Shown here piece by piece: positions 41,753 to 49,808 of a stretch of DNA of 64,000 nucleotides. A model generated the notes under the pieces. The model saw nothing but the letters and a program-made list of their open reading frames with translations, did no database searches and was not told where the DNA came from. Source of the DNA: Trypanosoma brucei gambiense DAL972 (lineage: Eukaryota > Euglenozoa > Kinetoplastea > Trypanosomatida > Trypanosomatidae); the NCBI RefSeq assembly GCF_000210295.1, contig NC_026740.1:186001-250000 (forward strand), given 5' to 3'. Each line of letters opens with the position of its first letter. The first letter of the stretch is position 1. Both the position numbers and the translations under genes were made by a program.

Positions 41753-44089
41753 ATGTCTGACAGTGGTGACGAATACGAAAGGAGGGAGGACATCCTTCTG
41801 CAGGATGATATTAACCTGGCGGGGGCCAATGTTAATGGAGTGGACACTGATCCGTGCGGTTATTACGCATCGCTTGGCGTGTCGCAGGACTCCTCGCAGG
41901 CAGCGATCCGCCGTGCGTTTCTCCAATTAAGTCAAATTTTTCACACAGATAAGCACGTTGGTGAGGACGAAGAAATTCAGGCACTTATGAACGAGCGATT
42001 CCAGCAACTGATGGAGGCGTACTCTGTGCTTTCTGACGAAGGGAAGCGGGCTGCGTATGATGCAAGCGGCAAGTTGGGTCTTAACCGCTACTCGCTCATT
42101 CCCAAAGAGATCACACAGAGAGAAGATATTTTGCGTTACATGTCTACTCTGGAGAGGGAAGCAGAACTGTTGAAGCTATCGAAATTGCTCTCTGCTAGTT
42201 CTAGGACTACCGTCTCGTATTCTGTCGATCATCTCACAAATTCCATGTGGAAACTTGGAACTTCTGCAAATGATACTTTGCAGCAGCAGAGTAATGGTGT
42301 TGATACTGAGGAGGCAGGTACTGACGAGGGGGAGACGGAGACACCTCCTAAAGGTGACATAGCGGATGCGGCAAACGGGGCGGAAGGAAGCAGTGCGCAA
42401 CCTGTTCCACTCAACACGAGTGTCGCCGTACGAGAAGTGCAGCTAGATGGAAAGAACTTACTTGTGTTAATTCCCGGAGATGAGGTGCAGCAGCAGTTGC
42501 GGCAGCAGTTACAGCATTCGACTGGTGGTGGCAGTGGAGGGTCAGCGGCTCCTCTCAGCCCTGAGCAGCGCTTTGGTGGGGTCCCACTTGCAGCGAAATT
42601 ACTGCTTGGGTTGTTACCCCGAAAACTCCATTTCGAACACTCCATCCACCACTATGCATCGCCGTCATTTAGTGTGCGAACGAAAACGGAAGCCCAGCAC
42701 GAGGGGATGCGATCGGTTTTGCGGTGTACAGCGATAGCATCCTATCAACCCAATCCAGTGACATTATATTCTATTTCGTGGCGCCTGTCTGTCGCGAGGT
42801 TGCACATCGCTTGTACTTGGGAGCGCATACTCAACAACTTGTGGAGACTTAAATCAAAACTGGTACTGTTCAACACCCAGTCTCTACTTCCCATGTATGA
42901 GCTGTCTCTTAAACGGATGCTGGCTGCTGGGTTGGAGGTCGAAAACACGTGGGTTATGTCAATGAGAAACAGGGGCTTGTTCAGAACTACGATAGGGCAA
43001 TCTACGCCTGAAGGTGCGCAACGAGGTCTGCAGTTTCTTGTTGGTTATCGCAGTGCAAATGTTTCTCTTTTCAGCACTGCGCCTGTGGTGTGGGGGGGAG
43101 GGGAACCAGGCTGTGGGGGTGTTTCGAGGGGCGTGTTGGAGCATTCAGTGAGCGTAGATGCGTTGCGGGGCAGAGCGCACGTTGGCTTCTCCTCATGGTA
43201 TACTATTTCGAAGCATAATCGGATTGGGGTCGGTTTTTCCACGGCCCTTCCATGTCCTCGTGGTCTTTCGAGGTACGTCTCGCCATTTGTGGACCACCCC
43301 GAATACCTTTCTATCAATGAAATGTCATTTCTCTTAGGGAGGGGTGACCATCTTATTCGGATCCCTGTCGTCGTTTTCCACTCACCGAAAGTTCAAAGCG
43401 CCTTACTGTGGTTGACAGCTCCGGTGTTACTTTATCGTATTGGGCGGCTTGTTATGCGACCATATCAATCGGCTCGCATGGCGGCTCTGTATCGTCAAAA
43501 TCGTTTGGACCATCGAACAGAGATGGATGTGGCCCGTGTGCGTGCCACTCATGAGCAAAAGGCATTGCAGAGCAGCTCCCTCCGCAGTCGTATGGCGGAG
43601 GAGCAAATCGGTGGACTTGTTATAATCAATGCGAGGTATGGCGTGCTTCAGCCGCGCTACCCGGAGTCGTTGGTTTTGCCACCGAAACAACCGAATGCCG
43701 CGGGTAACCGTTCTGAAGTTAGTGGAAGGCAACGGCAGACGTGGTGGAGGTTTTGGCGGGCGGGGAGGGGGACCCCCACGCCTTCGGAGTCCGTGACCGT
43801 GAACGGTAAAAAAAATGACGAAGGTGAAGAAACCGAAGGCGATTCATCATCCTCAGTACTTGTGTTGGACGTAACGGTGCCGCTGCAAAACTTTGTTCGA
43901 GACTCTCAGCTTGTACTTCCAGAAGGATCCAAGAGTAAATTGGTTGGTTTTCCCGACCCTGATCCCTTTACACGGGAAAGAAAGCAACTTAAAATTGTTT
44001 ATAGGTTCCAGCGTCGGCGACATGTGGTTATTTTAGATGATGAAGATATCGTTCGACTGCCACAAAGGGAACATTTGGTTGAGTCGTAG
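41753..44089 (+). CDS. DNAJC11-like J-domain protein with DUF3395
   Basis: This 778-residue protein matches the DNAJC11 plan. A J domain near residues 33-105 (YYASLGV, then AYSVLSDEGKRAAYDASGK) is followed by an acidic low-complexity insert (about 170-215), a long beta-rich middle, one hydrophobic stretch near 550-560, and a C-terminal DUF3395 region. The C-terminal signature is clear: GLVIINARYGVL, VLDVTVPLQNFVRDS, and LKIVYRFQRRRH. DNAJC11 in animals associates with the MICOS and SAM complexes and shapes mitochondrial cristae; a similar mitochondrial role is inferred. The residues normally HPD are HTD (H64-T65-D66), so stimulation of Hsp70 may be weak or lost. The ATG at 41753 is the first after the splice acceptor at 41671-41672. 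Confidence 0.9.
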   Translation: MSDSGDEYERREDILLQDDINLAGANVNGVDTDPCGYYASLGVSQDSSQAAIRRAFLQLSQIFHTDKHVGEDEEIQALMNERFQQLMEAYSVLSDEGKRAAYDASGKLGLNRYSLIPKEITQREDILRYMSTLEREAELLKLSKLLSASSRTTVSYSVDHLTNSMWKLGTSANDTLQQQSNGVDTEEAGTDEGETETPPKGDIADAANGAEGSSAQPVPLNTSVAVREVQLDGKNLLVLIPGDEVQQQLRQQLQHSTGGGSGGSAAPLSPEQRFGGVPLAAKLLLGLLPRKLHFEHSIHHYASPSFSVRTKTEAQHEGMRSVLRCTAIASYQPNPVTLYSISWRLSVARLHIACTWERILNNLWRLKSKLVLFNTQSLLPMYELSLKRMLAAGLEVENTWVMSMRNRGLFRTTIGQSTPEGAQRGLQFLVGYRSANVSLFSTAPVVWGGGEPGCGGVSRGVLEHSVSVDALRGRAHVGFSSWYTISKHNRIGVGFSTALPCPRGLSRYVSPFVDHPEYLSINEMSFLLGRGDHLIRIPVVVFHSPKVQSALLWLTAPVLLYRIGRLVMRPYQSARMAALYRQNRLDHRTEMDVARVRATHEQKALQSSSLRSRMAEEQIGGLVIINARYGVLQPRYPESLVLPPKQPNAAGNRSEVSGRQRQTWWRFWRAGRGTPTPSESVTVNGKKNDEGEETEGDSSSSVLVLDVTVPLQNFVRDSQLVLPEGSKSKLVGFPDPDPFTRERKQLKIVYRFQRRRHVVILDDEDIVRLPQREHLVES

Positions 44090-44521
44090 TTAGCCACCCT
44101 GCGTTCATACAGCGCTAATGTGTGTTTGTGGGGGAGGGGCTGAGGAAGGCGAAATATGTTTCAAGTCCGCCCCGGCTGGGTGTCATTATGCAGCAGCGGG
44201 AGACTCGGGAATATCTGTGGTGCCACCTCCCTCTGCGGAGGTGTGGTGTGGGGGAGGCTTAAACTGGTGTTTAGACTGATTTGAACGAACGGTAGCGAAT
44301 GCGGATGGTACGATTCGCTGTGTAATTATAATCTTTAAGGGTTTCCTTTTTATTCATTCGTGCCCGTTCACCGGCAACGTAGGCATGCTGCCGGTGCCGT
44401 TTAAGCATACTTCATCATTTTCTCATTATAAAAGGTATTTGCCTTCCTTTGTGGTATCAACCCCTTGCCTGAACTATTCAACCTGTCGTGTTGTTTCTTA
44501 TAGGGGGCCGCTACAGGTTAC
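44090..44521 (+). other. Intergenic region with splice acceptor
   Basis: It holds the 3' UTR of the J protein. TTGTTTCTTATAG ending at 44503 is the probable splice acceptor of the PIF1-like gene, 18 bases before its ATG. No gene is seen. Confidence 0.55.
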
Positions 44522-46603
44522 ATGACACGTTGCCGGCTCGTTGGTGCTTCTTCTGGTGGGAAATATATTTCTACTACCAATGCAAAGACTCGCCCCGTGA
44601 TGGGCTGTTTGAGGTTTGCCTCAAGATTGTCGGCCCTCGGATCGACTCAACAACCGAAGTTCTTCGCCCTGCCGCTGCTTGCAACAACACGTGGTTTCGG
44701 TCACCTTGTGCGCGAGGTAGATATGCGGGGCTTTCGAGGTGATTTTGGACAACTGCGGCACAAGAACTTGGCGAGTACACAACGGTATGTCACTGATGCC
44801 CTTGGAGCCAAGAAAAACGTAATATTTTGTGGTGCCTATCACACGGGGAAGTTAACAATTCTGAAGGCAATAGGTGAAGCGTGTGAGGCCCGGGGGAAGA
44901 AGGTCGCATACGTGTCGTGTAACCCTCAGCGCGCGTCTCGTTTCGGTGGTTTTTTGTTGTATCACTTTGTTGGGCTGCGTTACCTGTTCCGTAACGAGAT
45001 TCCCTCACGAGACCAGTTGGATGGGGCGTTGGAAAGACATGCACGGCTTTGTGAATCTACATACGCTGGATGCGTACCAAGTTTGAAGTCAGTTGATGTG
45101 TTGATATTCGATGCTGTGGATCAACTTGAACCCACTATTCTGGCGTCTATGGATGCGGTGTGTCGCCGTTTGCGAGGGAAACCGAATGACGCCTTTGGGG
45201 GCCTGCGTGTCTTTGCTGCAGCTGATTTCTGGCGTCTCCCGGTTCATCCAAGCAGCGACACTGGTGGCTATATCTTCCAACTAGATAATTGGGGGGAGCT
45301 GTTTCCAAAGCAGCATCTGCTGAAGAAAATCTATGGGCAGACAAAAGCACTTACCACACTTGTGAACAAGGCATATTACGGCCAACTCTCTGCTGAGGAT
45401 ATTGAAGAACTTGAGGCGCGGTCATCGGCGGGAAGGACGGAAAGTGGAGCTGCCTGTGGTGGCTCAAAAAAGGAGGCTTCCGAGACAAGTGGAAGTTTTA
45501 GTGTCAGTGACGATGGCAGTCGCCAGGTGGAGGTTGAAGAGGAAGGAGCAGGCTCTGGTTTGTTGCCACCGCAGCGACTAATTTCCAACGCTGAAGCCAT
45601 TATCAAATTTACCTCACGTTTTCCGAAACAGCCGTCGATCCGTGTACTGCCACCGCGTTTTCGAACGCTGAAACGAACGGAAATAGGGAATTACATTGTA
45701 AACATGATGGTTCAGTCCTCCACGCTGCATTCTTTTGGCCTCGTTGACTCACTGAACCTTGACATCGGTGCGTCCGTGCACCTCCTTTTTGATGGCACCG
45801 CAGACTTTGGTGTAACGGCAGGAACGGTTGGTGAGGTGTTGCAGGTAAAAGAACACGCGCTTGTTGTCCACTTTCCTTCCGTACATCGCACTGTGGATGT
45901 TCCTCGCATGCGAATTAGCGTTTACCACCCCTTCTACCCCGAGGTGCGGTATGAAGTTCAACAGTTTCCCCTATATCCACGCCATTGTATCTCACCTATT
46001 AACATGTTGACGTATCATCACGCATACCAAGTGCACATTGACTGTCATCAACTTGCAGACACAAACGATCTGGGGAATATACTTGCACGCATGCGTACCT
46101 TCGATGACTTTACAATCGAGCGCGTCCATGACTTTGCCCATTTGGATGGTATGGTACACGAGCCAACTCGAATTTATTATCAGCGCATCGACAACCAACC
46201 CCTTTCTTCAGCGGCAGAGCAATGGTGCCGAAACTGCAAGTCTTATGTTTCAACCTCCGACTTCTACACCCACTGGGATAAGTGTATTCGTCAGGTTCGT
46301 TGGTGTACCGTATGCAACACGCGTATCCCACTGGAACGGCTTGGCCCCCACCAGGAGAAGCATCAAATTGTGTTATGCCTGGACTGCGGTCGTGCGGTTG
46401 AGTGGCGTCGGTGGGAGGGCCACCGGCTCACGTGTTCCGCAATGATGCGCGAGGTTTCACCTGAAAATGAATTCCTTCCGCTACGTACCCGCCAGCTGGC
46501 GTTAGAGATGGGTCTCGATAAACGTGATTTACATACAATGAAGGGCTTTAACCGCGGCATGCTCCCAAAGTCGCGAAAGCAGTGCAACGGTGGAGAAGCT
46601 TGA
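44522..46603 (+). CDS. PIF8: PIF1-family helicase-like protein, catalytically degenerate (PIF8-like)
   Basis: This 693-residue protein resembles the PIF1 superfamily 1 helicases that are expanded in trypanosomes, several of them mitochondrial and acting in kinetoplast DNA maintenance. The N-terminal about 70 residues are Arg/Ser/Thr-rich and fit a mitochondrial presequence. The Walker A position (residues 104-111) reads GAYHTGKL and lacks the S/T after GK. The Walker B position (about 192-204) reads [11 protein letters not shown], lacking the acidic DE pair. [11 protein letters not shown] fits the motif III region (GDFxQLPPV in active enzymes). The C-terminal part has several Cys/His pairs (WCRNC, WCTVC, LCLDC each followed by His) suggesting a zinc-binding module. 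ATP hydrolysis is therefore doubtful. From memory T. brucei PIF8 is described as divergent in these motifs; I assign it tentatively. Confidence 0.8.
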   Translation: MTRCRLVGASSGGKYISTTNAKTRPVMGCLRFASRLSALGSTQQPKFFALPLLATTRGFGHLVREVDMRGFRGDFGQLRHKNLASTQRYVTDALGAKKNVIFCGAYHTGKLTILKAIGEACEARGKKVAYVSCNPQRASRFGGFLLYHFVGLRYLFRNEIPSRDQLDGALERHARLCESTYAGCVPSLKSVDVLIFDAVDQLEPTILASMDAVCRRLRGKPNDAFGGLRVFAAADFWRLPVHPSSDTGGYIFQLDNWGELFPKQHLLKKIYGQTKALTTLVNKAYYGQLSAEDIEELEARSSAGRTESGAACGGSKKEASETSGSFSVSDDGSRQVEVEEEGAGSGLLPPQRLISNAEAIIKFTSRFPKQPSIRVLPPRFRTLKRTEIGNYIVNMMVQSSTLHSFGLVDSLNLDIGASVHLLFDGTADFGVTAGTVGEVLQVKEHALVVHFPSVHRTVDVPRMRISVYHPFYPEVRYEVQQFPLYPRHCISPINMLTYHHAYQVHIDCHQLADTNDLGNILARMRTFDDFTIERVHDFAHLDGMVHEPTRIYYQRIDNQPLSSAAEQWCRNCKSYVSTSDFYTHWDKCIRQVRWCTVCNTRIPLERLGPHQEKHQIVLCLDCGRAVEWRRWEGHRLTCSAMMREVSPENEFLPLRTRQLALEMGLDKRDLHTMKGFNRGMLPKSRKQCNGGEA

Positions 46604-47098
46604 AGGAAGAGGCTACTAGTTTTTTTTGTGATGGTGGTGGTGGTGTGCTGCATGTACCATGGATTAGAGAGGATTGCAGAGGGTCAAGTGATGTGTGTGC
46701 GTGCAGGTGGGGACTTGGAGGGTGGGGGGAGGGGTGCGTTCATCTCTTTATTCCGCGCTTAGATGACAGATTGACTTTAGCGGTGTACGACTGGAATGCC
46801 GACGTAGATATGCACTTTCGTTGCCTCATAGTCATTTTCGTATTCACTTCTGTACTGTTGTTGTCATTGCTATTGCCTTCATGTTGAGTGGTGTGGGTGC
46901 TGTTTTGCTTTGCAATGCGAGGTTGCAGGTTTTCGCTCTACTAGCATTATTACTGGTTCCATCTTGAATGCACCCTCCGCTTCATGTACACAACACGTTT
47001 CTTTCCCATAACATTCTGGATCCGTAGTTAGTACGACCCTTAACCCAGGAGGCTCCGTATCAGCTAGCCGCACTTTCCCCTCTTGGTTGAAATAGGAA
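46604..47098 (+). other. Intergenic region, no gene seen
   Basis: It contains the 3' UTR of the PIF1-like gene and the leader of the next gene. The best pyrimidine tract with AG before the next ATG is weak (around 46925-46945). Confidence 0.45.
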
Positions 47099-47614
47099 AT
47101 GCCACCGAATTCGGCTACGCGTTGGCTCCCGTTCGTCTCTTCTGACCTTAAGGATTATCTTAACCGCTATTGGGCGGTTATGTTTACGGTCGGTGCGCGC
47201 CCAATAGAGACGGGAAACATTCGCCACTACGTGTCATGGTATTGTACACGGATGAAGGTGGTGCTTTTGGACCACCACGTTTACGTGGAACCGTTGCGCC
47301 AACAGTTGCAGGAGGCGAGTCGCACCCCTGAGTTACCGCTTCTCTTTGTTAATAAGAAACTTGTGGGGACACTCCAAGATGTGGAACTGCTGGAGCGTGA
47401 GAAGAAGTTGAAGGATGTGTTGCATTTTGGTTTCGAATGGCGCGTTGGGGGGAGCGTTGCCGCCACGAATGGACAAAAATCTCTAATGGGCGCCCTTCCA
47501 GCCCCTTACGGCGATGCGGAATTCTTCCGCGGCCGTTACCGTGGCCCCCCTGTTGCGCGCCCGGTTGTGTCCCTTCCAACGTTGCACCCCTTCGCCCTCC
47601 GATCGGAGGAGTGA
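47099..47614 (+). CDS. Small protein with thioredoxin/glutaredoxin-like fold, no catalytic Cys pair
   Basis: This 171-residue protein has a central region (about residues 20-115) resembling the second half of a glutaredoxin: LPLLFVNKKLVGTLQDVELL fits the cis-proline strand, the turn and the helix of the fold (TVPxVFIxxxxIGGxxD in glutaredoxins), and VLLDHHVYVEPLRQQLQ fits the preceding strand and helix. There is no CxxC; the only cysteine is at about residue 49 in WYCTRMK. It is therefore unlikely to be a classical dithiol oxidoreductase and may be structural. The C-terminal 50 residues are Pro/Arg-rich. Distant similarity to the SH3BGRL-like group is an alternative. Confidence 0.7.
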   Translation: MPPNSATRWLPFVSSDLKDYLNRYWAVMFTVGARPIETGNIRHYVSWYCTRMKVVLLDHHVYVEPLRQQLQEASRTPELPLLFVNKKLVGTLQDVELLEREKKLKDVLHFGFEWRVGGSVAATNGQKSLMGALPAPYGDAEFFRGRYRGPPVARPVVSLPTLHPFALRSEE

Positions 47615-47840
47615 TTTTTCCCCATTGCATTATACTCGCTGTGTCGGCACTTAAAAGTTATTGGTGTGATAGAATGGGGTAATTGTAATTATATATTGCT
47701 GCAAACCGAAAGAACGTAGTGGGTCTGCATTAGTGTTTTCAATTTGCTTCTTCGCCTCCCCGTGCCTTCGATTTGTTAACGGTGTCGGCAATGCTAGGTA
47801 AGCAGCGGCCTACTTCATGGTAGAGGAAGTGCTGTAACAA

Positions 47841-48794
47841 ATGTCCTCCGGCGAACTGCAACAATCGACCCCCGGAGCGCCGCAAGATCTGGAAGAAATG
47901 CTCACTGCTCTGCGCAATGAGGCGGAAGCAGGAGCATCTGGTGGATCTACCAAACCGGAGAGAAGCCACCCAGCTGTTGCATTTTACTGTGGTAAACGTG
48001 CTGTGCGACTGCAGGTAGTACCAGATGGCACAGACATTTCGCATTCTGAGGACTCCACACTGTATGTTATTTCCCTTCATCAAGCACTCCTCCCTGCCCA
48101 CTACAATGATTCATTCAGCGAGGAGGAGCATTCGTTACGTCTTTCTAGCTCTGAGGGGCTTGAGTTGTTGCGCACTAACTGGGAACTCCTACTGTGGCTA
48201 CTCATGCCCTCTGTACAAATTAGCGCTTCGTGCGACCCGATGGACGGGGCTGATGACTCCTCACCAATATCTTCATGGCGTGAATTGTGTTGTCCCTTGA
48301 CATGGGAGGACTATAAATGTCTTCGACGACACGGTGTAATGGACCGCGTGCATTATAGTTACGTAGTGTTTCTGCGCTTCTACGGATGGCGGTTGCATAA
48401 TGAGGAGAACGGAGTTCTTGACCGACATAGAAATTGGGAAGCAAGGTACAGATTACTCGTATCTCCGGATCAGTGCTGTAAGTGTTCGCTCGGAGGTGGT
48501 GTTGTTTGCGACGAAGTTGTCAGGCGTTGGACATGTGATGACGGGGTGCCTTGTCCCTACACCGCGCTAACCCGGATTTTAAAGGTGTTGCTGGAATTGT
48601 GCTTCAATCGATACGCGGTGAATTTGGTTGCATTCATCATTGAAGAAATGAGCAAGGGGCGCTTGCTGTTTTTGCAGCAAATACTGGAAAGTGTTTGGTT
48701 CCCAATTGTCGTGAACTCCAAGCAGGTTGCCGATACCGACAGGGATTACCTCAGTCGGAAGCTGCATTACCTCACTCACAGCGACTCCGACTAG
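47841..48794 (+). CDS. OGFr-domain protein
   Basis: This 317-residue protein carries a region like the conserved N-terminal domain of the opioid growth factor receptor family. NWELLLWLLMPS near residue 112 fits the family segment with WLF; SYVVFLRFYGWRLHNEENG near 173-192 fits the segment with MLxFYGxRL; then NWEARYRLL and ALTRILKVLLELCFN near 246-260 fit the final helices of the domain. The biochemical function of this domain is poorly known in any protist, and no membrane segment or signal peptide is seen. The first 40 residues are low complexity. A pyrimidine-rich stretch at 47742-47776 with AG at 47796-47797 precedes the ATG at 47841 and would exclude the upstream ATG at 47791. Confidence 0.75.
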   Translation: MSSGELQQSTPGAPQDLEEMLTALRNEAEAGASGGSTKPERSHPAVAFYCGKRAVRLQVVPDGTDISHSEDSTLYVISLHQALLPAHYNDSFSEEEHSLRLSSSEGLELLRTNWELLLWLLMPSVQISASCDPMDGADDSSPISSWRELCCPLTWEDYKCLRRHGVMDRVHYSYVVFLRFYGWRLHNEENGVLDRHRNWEARYRLLVSPDQCCKCSLGGGVVCDEVVRRWTCDDGVPCPYTALTRILKVLLELCFNRYAVNLVAFIIEEMSKGRLLFLQQILESVWFPIVVNSKQVADTDRDYLSRKLHYLTHSDSD

Positions 48795-49137
48795 GGACGG
48801 CGAACCTATTATAGCAGCTTGCATTGAGGCCAAGTCCCTATCCTTGCTGCAGTGGTGCCATTTCTCTTCCAGTGATTGGACCAACATTAACGCTAAGCGC
48901 TGGTGGCGTGCTTACGATCATGCACTGTGCTCTAGCTCTGCGATATTTGTGAATCTGGTGCAATAAGGTATTACGAATCTACTCCTTGTTCATGTAGATT
49001 TGGTCGCTTCTTCCTCTTTCTTTTATTCCGTTGCCGTACGACTGGGATACTTCAGAGGCTTCAGAGTTGGAGGCATTTGTAGGAATAGGTCAAGGGTGAG
49101 TGTTGTAACGCCTGTGAGACAACACGTAGTCCCCAAT
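48795..49137 (+). other. Intergenic region with a good splice acceptor
   Basis: A pyrimidine tract at about 49005-49030 (CTTCTTCCTCTTTC) is followed by AG at 49054-49055, 83 bases before the ATG of the small gene at 49138. No other gene is seen. Confidence 0.5.
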
Positions 49138-49323
49138 ATGGATTATCAGTTCTTGTGGGATGTGGAGTTTGTCTTTCCACTGGCTAGTTTGCTGCTTTCC
49201 TCAGCCATCACTTGGGTAGGTGCTCCCATTGTTTCGCGGTGGTTGCCCCATCTTCCACCGGTGGAAGAGAATGAGCCCCGATTCACTCGAACACCGCGGA
49301 AAACCCGTACCAAGGGAGACTAA
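49138..49323 (+). CDS. Small putative membrane protein, 61 residues
   Basis: The first ATG after the splice acceptor at 49054-49055 opens a 61-codon frame. Residues about 11-35 are hydrophobic (FVFPLASLLLSSAITWVGAPIV) and form a likely transmembrane helix. The tail is Pro-rich then basic (RTPRKTRTK). The size and topology suggest a small subunit of an organelle membrane complex or a tail-anchored-like protein, but I recognise no family. The main doubts are its short length and the possibility that the transcript is simply a leader of the downstream gene. Confidence 0.5.
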   Translation: MDYQFLWDVEFVFPLASLLLSSAITWVGAPIVSRWLPHLPPVEENEPRFTRTPRKTRTKGD

Positions 49324-49808
49324 AAAGCTGCGTTGTTGCCAACTTCCCCCTCCCCCCATCTTTCACATTCACATGTGCACGTTTGTGGGTGCCCCTTTGC
49401 GGAAGGGGCTCAGCGCTGACTACCCACACGAACCGCAGGAGTAAAGGGAAGTGCCTCATTTTTGTTCATGATCAGCCATGTCGTTGGCGCGCTTCTGTAG
49501 ACATGTGTGTAACGTGGTAAGTATTTTGTGCTTTTGTATTTTGCGCTTCGAGGGCCTGCTACGCACGAAAAAAATACTCTCCTCTAAACTTCGATTCCTT
49601 ATCTCTTGTGATGTCTTTACACTGTGCAGAAGGGGTAGCGAGTGTGGGGTACAGAAGGTGCTGTCGCATTGTAGCGTTTGCACGGTCGTTATCGCTGTTG
49701 TTCTGCGGCGATCCACCAAAACAATAGCCCACAACGAAGCGCAGGCAAGACAGTTGTTTGTTCAGTTTATTTCCTTCTCTTTGTCTGTTCAACTGTCTAT
49801 AGTGCCAC
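49324..49808 (+). other. Intergenic region with splice acceptor of the Hsp70-like gene
   Basis: A long pyrimidine-rich tract (about 49755-49795) is followed by AG at 49801-49802, six bases before the ATG at 49809. This implies a very short leader beyond the spliced leader. No gene is seen. Confidence 0.6.
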
